A DNA stretch of 64,000 bases. Source: Pilimelia columellifera. Its GTDB lineage: Bacteria; Actinomycetota; Actinomycetes; Mycobacteriales; Micromonosporaceae. Of the stretch, positions 51,507-59,913 are shown piece after piece (positions within the stretch are counted from its first letter, which is position 1; the number at the start of each line of letters is the position of its first letter). The notes below the pieces were generated by a model. It was not told where the DNA came from. It saw only the letters and a list, made by a program, of their open reading frames with translations, and ran no database searches. Position numbers and translations under genes: made by a program. The stretch is taken from positions 186,001-250,000 of the forward strand of contig NZ_BAAARY010000001.1 of the NCBI RefSeq assembly GCF_039532605.1, written 5' to 3'.

Positions 51507-52396
51507 TGGCTCACCTTCCGGAAGATCTCGGTCAACGTCGGGATGACCGGCGTGAACTGATGGACCGGCCCCCGGTCGAGGGCGGCCCGCAGCAGTTTCT
51601 GGGTGGCGGACGGGTCGGACAACACGACGACTGCCCTCGGCCCGTCCAGACTCACCAGGCGGACCCCGGGCAGCTCGCGCAGCCATCCGGCATCTTCGTC
51701 GACGACGATGAGGTGCTGGTCGGCGGCGTGCGCGCGTCGCAGTTGTTCCCGGTCGCCGCTGGCGCGGATCTGCCCGCCGGCGATGATGACCAACTGGTCG
51801 CAGAGCCGCTCGACCAGGTCGAGCTGGTGGCTGGAGAACAGCACCGGGACCCCGGTGGCCGCCCGTTCCCGCAGCACGCCGGCCACGTCGTCGACAGCGC
51901 CCGGGTCGAGACCGGAGAACGGCTCGTCGAGGACCAGGGCCACCGGGTCGTGGGCGAGGGCGGCGGCGAGCTGGGCCCGCTGCTGGTTGCCGAGCGACAG
52001 CTTCTCCAGCGGCTCCTTGGCACGCGCGGCCAGTCCGAGCCGTTCGAGCAGGTCGGCGACGTTTCGGCGGGCCCGCGCCGGGTCGAGCCCATGGAGCCGG
52101 GCCAGGTACACGAGCTGATCGGCGACACCCATCTTGGGATACAGGCCGCGCTCCTCCGGCATGTACCCGAACCGGCGCCGTGCCAGCGCGTCGATGTCGG
52201 CGCCCTGCCAGCGGACCCGCCCGCCGTGGGCAGCCAAGACGCCCAGGACGATTCGCATCGTGGTGGTCTTGCCGGCGCCGTTGCCGCCGATGAAGCCGGT
52301 CAGTCGGCCGGCGGGGACGGTGAAGGACACCTCGTCGAGGGCGAGCCGCTCGCCGAACCGACGGCTGATTCCTTCGATGCGGAGCTCTGGTGTCAT
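51503..52396 (-). CDS. ABC transporter ATP-binding protein (NatA-like)
   Basis: A 297-residue ATPase with Walker A GGNGAGKTTT, Q-loop region FGYMPEERGLYPKM, signature LSLGNQQRAQ of the NatA/drug-export kind, Walker B ALVLDEPFSGLDP and the switch His in LFSSHQLDLVERL. The last 80 residues are a regulatory beta domain. It pairs with the permease encoded next through a 4-base overlap. The ATG is at 52394-52396. Confidence 0.94.
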   Translation of the reverse strand: MTPELRIEGISRRFGERLALDEVSFTVPAGRLTGFIGGNGAGKTTTMRIVLGVLAAHGGRVRWQGADIDALARRRFGYMPEERGLYPKMGVADQLVYLARLHGLDPARARRNVADLLERLGLAARAKEPLEKLSLGNQQRAQLAAALAHDPVALVLDEPFSGLDPGAVDDVAGVLRERAATGVPVLFSSHQLDLVERLCDQLVIIAGGQIRASGDREQLRRAHAADQHLIVVDEDAGWLRELPGVRLVSLDGPRAVVVLSDPSATQKLLRAALDRGPVHQFTPVIPTLTEIFRKVSQ

Positions 52397-52775
52397 GGCC
52401 CAGACGTTAGCCGGGCCCCGCTTCGGGCCGGTCCGAGCGTCGATTAATAGGGTTGATACCCGACTAATCGGATTAGCAACATTTACCAGATGACGCGAAG
52501 GGGGCCAACTACGTACGGTGATAGCTGATCAACTGGACCTCTCCACCCAAAGGACGGTGGTCACTCAACCGTTCAGGGGAACTCACCCCTGCTGATCTCA
52601 ACAAATAGGACGACTACCTGATCGAACCGGGCTGCGAAGCAACCGAAAGAGGACCTTCTCGCCGCGCTCTCCACGCTGCCCGGTCGCCGCCATTGGCCGC
52701 CAAAAGTCAAGGGGCCACCCGGCACTGACCGAGCGAACCATTGGACACGTCACGGACGGCGCCTAATCTCCTTGC
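52397..52775. promoter_or_regulatory. Divergent upstream region with an A+T-rich palindrome
   Basis: About 380 bases with no gene. At 52464-52476 lies CTAATC-G-GATTAG, a perfect dyad 70-80 bases upstream of the ABC ATPase start, next to a second imperfect dyad (GGGTTGATACCC, 52450-52461). The local A+T richness is unusual here and fits a promoter with a repressor site for the transporter operon. The right 250 bases show nothing clear. Confidence 0.45.
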
Positions 52776-53528
52776 ATGCCCCGCGAGCGCCCGACTCCCC
52801 TGCGCGTGCGATCTGGGCCAGTGCAGCGCCACAGGCGCGCTGGCCGAGGACGCCACCGCGCTGCCGGTAGCGGACGTTCGGTCGTGATCGGAACCATGAT
52901 CGGTTGTGTGCTCGGCCTGGTTGCTGCGGTGCTCATCTCCGGAGTTCTGCCGGGCGGGCCGCCGCCCGAACGCGAGCTGGCCATCTCCGCTGAGCTGGAG
53001 GCTCGCGAGAGCGCGGCCGGGTCCAACGTCTCCCGCGGCTCCCGCGGCAAAGATCGCTCCGCGCCGAAACCGAACGCCACGCCGAGCGCCGCCCCGCGGT
53101 CCGTGGCCGGGCTCAGCCGGGCCCAGACAGCCAACGCGCTGGTCATCATCACGGTCGCCCGCAAGCGCAAACTCCCGGAGCGCGCCGCGCTGGTGGGGAT
53201 GATGACCGCCATGCAGGAGACCTACCTGCGGAACCTGGCGAACGACCGGATCCCCTCCTCGTTGGCGCTTCCGAACGAAGGCGCCGGCCGCGACTTCGAC
53301 TCGCTGGGACTCTTCCAGCAGCGGTCCAGCCAGGGCTGGGGCTCCACCGCTGAGCTGATGGACCCCGAGTACGCCACCAACGCCTTCTTCCGCAGCCTGG
53401 AACGGGTCGAGGGCTGGGAGCGGATGTCACTGTCGCAGGCGGCTCAGACGGTGCAGAAGTCCGCTTTCCCGGACGCGTACGCCAAGCACGAGCCCCAGGC
53501 CAGGAAGATCATCGCCGCGCTCACGTGA
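52776..53528 (+). CDS. Membrane-anchored lytic transglycosylase-like protein
   Basis: A 250-residue protein with an Arg-rich cytoplasmic leader (PVQRHRRAGRGRHRA), one membrane helix (about 36-58, VVIGTMIGCVLGLVAAVLIS), a Ser/Pro-rich linker and a C-terminal domain of about 130 residues. That domain has VGMMTAMQETYLRNLANDRI and FDSLGLFQQRSSQGWG, a pattern common in actinobacterial cell-wall proteins with a lysozyme-like fold; Glu in MQETYL is the candidate catalytic acid. A role in peptidoglycan cleavage outside the membrane is likely. Its stop overlaps that of the convergent YihY gene by eight bases. Confidence 0.8.
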   Translation: MPRERPTPLRVRSGPVQRHRRAGRGRHRAAGSGRSVVIGTMIGCVLGLVAAVLISGVLPGGPPPERELAISAELEARESAAGSNVSRGSRGKDRSAPKPNATPSAAPRSVAGLSRAQTANALVIITVARKRKLPERAALVGMMTAMQETYLRNLANDRIPSSLALPNEGAGRDFDSLGLFQQRSSQGWGSTAELMDPEYATNAFFRSLERVEGWERMSLSQAAQTVQKSAFPDAYAKHEPQARKIIAALT

Positions 53529-54531
53529 CGGCGCTGTCGTCGCGCATCTGGAGGAACGGCTCGCGGCTCGGGTGGTATCCGGCCGCCGCGATCCTGGCCC
53601 GCTCCAGCCGGGCGTCCAGTTCGACACCGACCAGCAAGGCGATGTTCGACAACCACAGCCAGACCAGGAAGACGATCACACTGGCGACCGCGCCGTAGGT
53701 CCTGTTGTACGAACCGAAGTTGGCGACGTACATCGAGAAGCCGGCGGACATCAGCACCCACACCACCACGGCCATCACCCCGCCGGGGCTCACCCAGTGG
53801 AAACCGCCCTGCCGGGCGTTCGGCGACGCCCGGTAGAGGGTGGCCACGATGACGCTGACGAGTCCCAGTAGCACCGGCCACTTGGCGATATTCCAGAACG
53901 TCACCGCGCCGCCGCCCACCCCCAGGAGCCGGCCTACCCATTCGGCGACCGGTCCGCTGACGATGAGCATGCCGGTGGCCACGACGGCCATCGTCCCGAC
54001 AACCACGGTGACGACCACCTGGAGGAAGGCCGTCTTCCAGAAGGGCCGGCCCTCGGGCGTCCGGTAGCTCTGGTTCGAGGCCCGGATGAAGGCGCCGACG
54101 AACCCCGAGGCCGCCCACAGAGCGCCGAGGACACCGACAACGGCCATGAGGCCGGCGGTCTGGCTGGCCCGTAGCTCGGTGAGGGAGTCGTCGATGAGGC
54201 TCTTGACCTCCGCCGGCGCCACCGCCGTCGCCTCCCGGACGACCGCGTCCGCGGCCTGGTCGTCGAGGAGTCCCAGGACCGAGACCAGCACCAGCAGACC
54301 CGGAAAGATCGAGAGCACGCCGTAGTAGGTGAGCGCCGCGGCGCGGTCGGTGAGCTTGTCCCGGGGCACCGCCATGAAGGCGTCGCGGGCGGCCGTCCAC
54401 CAGGCCCGACGGTCCAACCGCGTCGGGGCGTCGGGGCCGATGTCCGGCCCGGGCAGGCCGTCCCGTCCGGGGGTCGGCCTGGGACCGGTCGCGTCCTGAC
54501 GACTGGTGGCTGCGCTGTGGGTGTCGGTCAC
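53521..54531 (-). CDS. YihY/BrkB family membrane protein
   Basis: A 336-residue protein from a GTG at 54529-54531 with a weak upstream site. After a polar leader of about 60 residues come six hydrophobic segments with the YihY hallmarks: DRAAALTYYGVLSIFPGLLV, ALWAASGFVGAFIRASNQSY, TVVVGTMAVVATGMLIVSGP, and FGSYNRTYGAVASVIVFLVW. The family was once called ribonuclease BN but is not a nuclease; its role, possibly transport or envelope integrity, is unsettled. It is a single gene convergent with the lytic enzyme. Confidence 0.9.
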   Translation of the reverse strand: MTDTHSAATSRQDATGPRPTPGRDGLPGPDIGPDAPTRLDRRAWWTAARDAFMAVPRDKLTDRAAALTYYGVLSIFPGLLVLVSVLGLLDDQAADAVVREATAVAPAEVKSLIDDSLTELRASQTAGLMAVVGVLGALWAASGFVGAFIRASNQSYRTPEGRPFWKTAFLQVVVTVVVGTMAVVATGMLIVSGPVAEWVGRLLGVGGGAVTFWNIAKWPVLLGLVSVIVATLYRASPNARQGGFHWVSPGGVMAVVVWVLMSAGFSMYVANFGSYNRTYGAVASVIVFLVWLWLSNIALLVGVELDARLERARIAAAGYHPSREPFLQMRDDSAVT

Positions 54532-54656
54532 TCCCCTGAGCTGCCCGCGCTGGCCGGCCGGCTAAACCTCCCTGCCTCAGATTCGACCCCCGGCTGTCGA
54601 CAGGTACGACGAACACCCCTTGTTTCTCTGACGCGATTGGCTGGTGCGGCAGGCCC

Positions 54657-57443
54657 GTGGCGGTATCTCCGGACGAGCGTTCCCGCCTCCTCGTGCTCAC
54701 GAGCACGCTGGTGGTGGTGCTCGCGCTTGGCCTTCAGGGGCTGCCGGCGTTCCCCGGCGAGATCCGGGTCCTCGGCGGGTGGGGGCTGTCCGCGATCGCC
54801 GCCCTGGTCGCGGCCCGCGCTTTCGCCCAGGCAGCACGGCTCGCCGACGGCCCGCTACGGCTACGCAGATTCTGGGGCCGACTCGCCCCGGCCGCCGGAC
54901 TCCTGGCCGCGGCGCTGGCCGCCCGGGGTGCGCTCGCCTACGGCGTGCCATACGCCGACCTCGCCGCCACCGGGCTGCTGGGAGCGACGATCGTCGCGGC
55001 GGGCGTGGCCGTATGGGTGCTGCCGACGACGCCCCGCGCCGGCTACGACTGGCTAACCTTCTGCCTCGACTCGGCCACCGTTCTGGTCGCCGCCGCCGTC
55101 TTCGCATGGCACTTCTCGATCCGGTTCCTGGTGAGCGGGCCCGCCCAGGTCGGATCGGTGGGTCTGGTGACGTTGGGCCTCAGCGCCGCGCTGTGCGTCT
55201 TCGTGGTGGTGAAGGTGGGCCTGGCCTGGGCCGGTCCGGTGGATCAGCTCGCCGTCTCGTTGCTGGGACTGGGTCTGCTCGGCGGCGTCCTGGCCGGCGC
55301 CCTGACCACCCTGCCTTTCCTGGACGGATCGACGCATGTGCTCCAGGTGTCGGTCCCGGTGGCCGCGGTCCTGTGGGTGGCGTCGGCGTACCGGCAGCTC
55401 GGGGTGGTCCCGGGCCGGCACCACCGGAAGCACTCCGCGCACCGGCCGTTCAGTCTGCTGCCCTACGCCGGGGCGGTCGCCGTGGGGACGCTGCTCCTGG
55501 TGGCGGGGCCGGACTCGTCACGGGAGGGCCGCATCATCGTCACCTGCGCCGTCGTGCTGGTGACCCTCATCCTGGTCCGGCAACTGTCGGCCTTCTACGA
55601 GAACGCCCGCCTGCTGCGACAGTTGGACGCCAGCGCCCAGGAGACCCGCAACCACGAGCGTCGGTTCCGTTCGATGGTGCAGCAGGCTTCCGACATCATC
55701 GTGATCACGTCGCCGAGCGGCGAGGTCAGCTACGCCTCCCCCGCGCTGCGCCAGCTGCTGGGCGTCGAGCCGGACGCTGAGCTGAACATCGGCCACCACT
55801 TCCACCCGGACGACCTGGACGACGTCCGCCAACGGGCCGTCGAGGTGGCCTCCGCCCCGGGCAGCGTGTCGACGTTCCGGGCCCGGCTGGCCGACGCCAG
55901 CGGCCAGTACCGTTGGCTGGAGATCGTCTCGACGAACCTGTTGGCCGACCCGAGCGTGCGCGGCATCGTCAGCAACGCCCGCGACATCAGCGACATGCTC
56001 CACTACCAGCAGCAACTGGCCCACCAGGCCACCCACGACGAGCTGACCAAACTGCCGAACCGGGCGCTGCTGTTGGACCGCTTGGAGCGGGCGGTCGGCG
56101 CCGACGGTGGCCTGGTGAGCCTGGCCCTGGTCGACCTCGACGACTTCAAGGCGTTCAACGACCGGCTCGGCCACCCCGTCGGCGACGGGCTGCTCATCGG
56201 CCTGGGTCGCATCCTCACCCGGTGCGCCGGCGAAGGGCACACCGTAGCGCGACTGGGCGGCGACGAGTTCGCGGTGCTCATGCCGGGCAGGACGCCCGAG
56301 CAGTCCACCGCGATCATCCAGTCGATCATCACGGCGTTGGAGACCCCGATGGTCGTGGACGGGTACGAGCTGCTCGTGGGCGCCAGCATCGGCCTGGCCC
56401 ACGGCGCCACCGGCGAGGACCCGTCCGAGCTGATCCGTCGGGCTGACGTGGCGCTGTACGCGGCCAAGGACCACGGCAAGGGTCGCTTCGCCACCTACGA
56501 CCAGGAGTTGGACCGGCGCAGCGTCCAGCACGCCGAGTTGGGCGCCGAGCTGCGGCAGGCGATGGGCTCGGGCGAGCTGCGGCTCATGTACCAACCGATC
56601 GTCTCGCTGCCGGAGGGCCGGGTCAGCGGCGTCGAGGCCCTGGTGCGCTGGCACCACCCGGAGCGCGGAGCCATCCCCCCGACGGAGTTCATCCCGGTGG
56701 CCGAGCGCACCGGGCTCATCGTCCCGCTGGGTCGTTGGATCATGCGCGAGGCGGCCAACCAGGCGGCTCGTTGGACGACGAACCCGCTGACGTCGTCGGT
56801 GACGATGAGCGTGAACGTCTCAGCCCGACAGCTGCGGGAGCCGGGCTTCCCGGAGGAGTTGGCGGGCGTCCTCGCCGAGACGGGGGTCGAGCCGCGGATG
56901 TTCACTGTGGAGGTGACCGAGACAGCGGTCTTCGAGAGCGACGCCGGTTTGGCCGCTCTGCGCGGGGTGCACCAACTGGGCGTCCGGGTCGCCCTGGACG
57001 ATTTCGGCACCGGACACTCGTCGCTGGGGCTGCTGCGCTCCTGCCCGGTCGATGTGCTCAAGGTAGACAAGTCGTTCGTCGACGGTGTGACCGGCACAGC
57101 CGAGCAGGCCGCCATCGCGATCTCACTGGTGCAGATCACCAACACGATGCGGCTGGCGGCCGTGGCCGAGGGGGTTGAGACCCAGGACCAGGCGAATACC
57201 CTGTTCGAGCTGGGATACCAGCTGGCGCAGGGCTTCCACTTCGCCCACCCGCTGACGCCCGAAGAGGTCACCGGGCTGCTCATCCGCACCGCTGCCGAGG
57301 ATGCCAAACGCGCGGCCGGGTACCCACATGGCAACTATCTGCCCGCTGGCGTCCTTCCCGACGTTCCCGGACCCGGCGCGCTGACGCCGGCCGTCGAGCG
57401 CGGCGCCCTGCCCACCCGCGGCGCCCGGCACCGGGCGGCCTGA
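54657..57443 (+). CDS. Membrane PAS-GGDEF-EAL cyclic-di-GMP protein
   Basis: A 928-residue protein starting at a GTG. Residues 1-315 hold about ten hydrophobic segments forming a membrane sensor region. A short coiled coil (about 315-335) leads to a PAS domain (about 335-445, FRSMVQQASDIIVITSPSGE). The GGDEF domain (about 455-615) has an intact GGDEF at 534-538 without an RxxD inhibitory site. The EAL domain (about 630-880) has EAL at 660-662, with the later DDFGTGHSSLGLL motif intact. It may make and degrade cyclic-di-GMP. A second diguanylate cyclase starts one base after its stop. Confidence 0.94.
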   Translation: MAVSPDERSRLLVLTSTLVVVLALGLQGLPAFPGEIRVLGGWGLSAIAALVAARAFAQAARLADGPLRLRRFWGRLAPAAGLLAAALAARGALAYGVPYADLAATGLLGATIVAAGVAVWVLPTTPRAGYDWLTFCLDSATVLVAAAVFAWHFSIRFLVSGPAQVGSVGLVTLGLSAALCVFVVVKVGLAWAGPVDQLAVSLLGLGLLGGVLAGALTTLPFLDGSTHVLQVSVPVAAVLWVASAYRQLGVVPGRHHRKHSAHRPFSLLPYAGAVAVGTLLLVAGPDSSREGRIIVTCAVVLVTLILVRQLSAFYENARLLRQLDASAQETRNHERRFRSMVQQASDIIVITSPSGEVSYASPALRQLLGVEPDAELNIGHHFHPDDLDDVRQRAVEVASAPGSVSTFRARLADASGQYRWLEIVSTNLLADPSVRGIVSNARDISDMLHYQQQLAHQATHDELTKLPNRALLLDRLERAVGADGGLVSLALVDLDDFKAFNDRLGHPVGDGLLIGLGRILTRCAGEGHTVARLGGDEFAVLMPGRTPEQSTAIIQSIITALETPMVVDGYELLVGASIGLAHGATGEDPSELIRRADVALYAAKDHGKGRFATYDQELDRRSVQHAELGAELRQAMGSGELRLMYQPIVSLPEGRVSGVEALVRWHHPERGAIPPTEFIPVAERTGLIVPLGRWIMREAANQAARWTTNPLTSSVTMSVNVSARQLREPGFPEELAGVLAETGVEPRMFTVEVTETAVFESDAGLAALRGVHQLGVRVALDDFGTGHSSLGLLRSCPVDVLKVDKSFVDGVTGTAEQAAIAISLVQITNTMRLAAVAEGVETQDQANTLFELGYQLAQGFHFAHPLTPEEVTGLLIRTAAEDAKRAAGYPHGNYLPAGVLPDVPGPGALTPAVERGALPTRGARHRAA

Positions 57444-57444
57444 C

Positions 57445-58896
57445 ATGGACGAGACGACCAGAGGCAGGGTGCTCGTCGGCTACCTGTCCGTCGCCGCCGT
57501 CGCGATGATCGTCCACGCGTTCCTGCCGGCGGGCGTCCGGCCGTGGAGCTATCTGGTCATCAGCGCGACGGCCGTCCCGCCGCTGGTCTACGGGCTGCGC
57601 CATCAGCTGCCCGCAGCCCGGCCGGCGACCGGGCTGCTGCTGACGGCGATGTCCACACTGACGCTCGGCAACGCTTTCTCGGTGGGCGCGGCCCAGGGCA
57701 GCGCGGTCCTTGGGACCGCCGCGGCGGTGACGATCAGCGTGGCACACGCGTTGGCGTTGGCGTCGGCGTTGAGTGTGGTCGCCATCCGCGGGCGGGACGA
57801 TCTCGGCGGGCTCATCGACATCGCGGTGCTGGCCTTGGCCGGCGGCGGGTTGTTGTGGACGGCGATGCTGGAGCCGAGGCTGACCGCGGACGGGGTGTCC
57901 CGGGCCGCCCAGGTCGGCATGATGATCAACATCTTTGTGGTGACCGGGGTCCTGGGCGCCATCGGACGGCTCGTCCAGACCACTACCGAACGGTTCGTCG
58001 CGCTCTGGATGATCCTGGTGGCGCTGATGGTGACGCTGGCGGGCAACATCGCGTTGGCGATGACCACCGGATCGCTCACCGCGAACCGGCCGGCATGGGG
58101 CGAGTTGATCTTCCTAGCCGGGTACGCGCTGTTGGGCGGCATCGGACTGCACCCGTCGCTGCGGATGTTCGCCGAGGCGGCCCCGCCGCAGCGGGAGACC
58201 CTGGGCGGCCGGCGGCTGGCCATGCTGGGTCTGGCGTTGGCCGCCGGCCCGGTGGCGGGCGGCGCCCGGCAGCTGTTCGGGCTGGAGGTCGACGGCGTGC
58301 TGCTGGCCGGCGGCACGCTGGCGACCGTGCCACTGGTGATGCTGCGGATCGGCTACCTGACCAGGCAGCGGGTGCGCGCCGAGCAGACCCTGGTCCGCCA
58401 GGCGACGCGCGACCAGCTGACCGGCCTGGCGAACCGCGCCGAGCTGCTGACCCGCCTCGATGCGGCGCTGGCCCGCCGCCGGCAACGTGACGGCGCCGAT
58501 GTCGTGCTGTTCTTCTGCGATCTCGACGGCTTCAAGGCCGTCAACGACACCCTCGGCCATGCCGTAGGCGACGAGTTGCTCATGGCAGTCGCCGGCCGGC
58601 TGCGCCGGACGGTGGCCGCCGACGACCTCCTGGCCCGGTACGGCGGCGACGAGTTCCTCCTGGTCTGTCAGACCCAGAAGGCGGTGGCGGCGCAGGCGAG
58701 CCTCGTCCGCCGGCTGAAAGCGGCGGTGGCCGACCCGTTCGAGCTGGCCGGTCAGCAGGTGCGGATCGGCATCAGCATCGGCTGCGCCGTCGCCGACGAG
58801 GGGTCAGACGCCGACTCCCTGATCAGCCACGCCGATGCCGCCATGTACGCCGCGAAGGCCCGCTCCGCCGCCGAGCGGCTTGCTGCGAGCGCCTAG
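57445..58896 (+). CDS. Membrane diguanylate cyclase (GGDEF)
   Basis: A 483-residue protein, ATG at 57445, directly after the PAS-GGDEF-EAL gene, so co-transcribed. About ten hydrophobic segments (1-310) precede a GGDEF domain (about 325-480) with ATRDQLTGLANRAELL, CDLDGFKAVNDTLGHAVGDE and the active-site GGDEF at 400-404. No EAL part and no RxxD site are seen. It should make cyclic-di-GMP from GTP in response to an unknown membrane signal. The last 93 bases overlap the 3' end of the convergent crtB gene. Confidence 0.93.
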   Translation: MDETTRGRVLVGYLSVAAVAMIVHAFLPAGVRPWSYLVISATAVPPLVYGLRHQLPAARPATGLLLTAMSTLTLGNAFSVGAAQGSAVLGTAAAVTISVAHALALASALSVVAIRGRDDLGGLIDIAVLALAGGGLLWTAMLEPRLTADGVSRAAQVGMMINIFVVTGVLGAIGRLVQTTTERFVALWMILVALMVTLAGNIALAMTTGSLTANRPAWGELIFLAGYALLGGIGLHPSLRMFAEAAPPQRETLGGRRLAMLGLALAAGPVAGGARQLFGLEVDGVLLAGGTLATVPLVMLRIGYLTRQRVRAEQTLVRQATRDQLTGLANRAELLTRLDAALARRRQRDGADVVLFFCDLDGFKAVNDTLGHAVGDELLMAVAGRLRRTVAADDLLARYGGDEFLLVCQTQKAVAAQASLVRRLKAAVADPFELAGQQVRIGISIGCAVADEGSDADSLISHADAAMYAAKARSAAERLAASA

Positions 58897-59769
58897 GTCC
58901 GAGCGCACCGCCCCCCGGACGGCCAGCGCGAGCCGGCGCCGGCGGGACACGACGGCCCGCCGGCTGAAGACGTCGTGGTCGGCCCGCGCGATCTCGTCGA
59001 GGATGCCCCCGTAGACCAGGTAGGCGACCCGGACGCAGGGTCGGGACACCCAGTCGAGCATGGCGACGCCCGGGGCGGCGGCCACATAGTGCGCCCGGGC
59101 CCGTTCGATGGCGTAGGCGACGAGTTGCCGGGTCGGGGCGCTGGCCGTCCCGGCGGCGGCGTCAGCGGCCATGCTGGCGGCGGTGACACCGAACCGACGC
59201 AGGTCCTCGCGGGGCAGGTAGATCCGCCCGCGGTCGAGGTCTTCGCCGATGTCCCGGATGAAGTTGGTGAGCTGGAAGGCTAGGCCGAGCTGGCGGGCCG
59301 GCTCCCGGGCGGCGGCCCGGTCCCGGGCGCCGAGGACGGGCAGCATCATCGTGCCGATGACCGCGGCCGAGCCTTCCATGTAGTCGAGCAGGTCGTCGTA
59401 GGTCTCATAGCCGGTGACGGTGAGGTCCATGGTCATGCTGCGCAGGAACGAGGCGAAGTCGGCCCGGTCGAGCTGGCACTCGCGGATGGTGTTGATGACG
59501 GCCGGCAGCAGCGGGTCGGCGACCGGGGCGCCGTCGAGCCCGGCGAGGAAACGTTCGGACCAGTCGTCTAGGTACGCCGCCCGTTCCTGGGGGCTGCCCA
59601 CGTCGGCGGCGTCGACGATCTCGTCGGCGTAGCGGGCGAAGCCGTAGAGCGCGTGGACGTGGGGTCGGCGGGCCCGGGGCAGCAGCCGGGTCGCGAGGTA
59701 GTAGGTGCGCCCGTGGCGGCGGTGCAGCTCACGGCAGCGCGAGTAGGAGTCGGCGAGGTCGCGGTGCAC
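58804..59769 (-). CDS. crtB: Phytoene synthase
   Basis: The GTG at 59767-59769 has GGGAAAGGGGA upstream and gives 321 residues. The two Asp-rich sites of trans-isoprenyl head-to-head synthases are present: YGFARYADEIVDAAD and FIRDIGEDLDRGRIYLP. The enzyme joins two geranylgeranyl diphosphates to phytoene. The C-terminal 30 residues (SDLGARSKPLGGGAGLRGVH onward) extend past the usual family end and lie antisense to the diguanylate cyclase gene. It is divergent from crtI with 144 bases between, a shared regulatory region. No crtE is present in the window. Confidence 0.95.
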   Translation of the reverse strand: MHRDLADSYSRCRELHRRHGRTYYLATRLLPRARRPHVHALYGFARYADEIVDAADVGSPQERAAYLDDWSERFLAGLDGAPVADPLLPAVINTIRECQLDRADFASFLRSMTMDLTVTGYETYDDLLDYMEGSAAVIGTMMLPVLGARDRAAAREPARQLGLAFQLTNFIRDIGEDLDRGRIYLPREDLRRFGVTAASMAADAAAGTASAPTRQLVAYAIERARAHYVAAAPGVAMLDWVSRPCVRVAYLVYGGILDEIARADHDVFSRRAVVSRRRRLALAVRGAVRSDLGARSKPLGGGAGLRGVHGGIGVADQGVGV

Positions 59770-59913
59770 GATCGTCCCCTTTCCGCAGTGGGGTCCTGCG
59801 GCTCGTCGCGCGGGCACGCGCGGCCGGGCCGACGTCCGACCGGGTCAGTCTGCCCCCTGAACGAATTCGACGCAAGAATCGACTCAGTACCCACCCTGCG
59901 ATAGGGTACCCAG

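Noticed and set aside
52500..52775. Cyclic-di-AMP (ydaO-type) riboswitch before the lytic enzyme
   Set aside because: Such switches precede cell-wall enzymes in actinobacteria, but none of the conserved core sequence is visible here.
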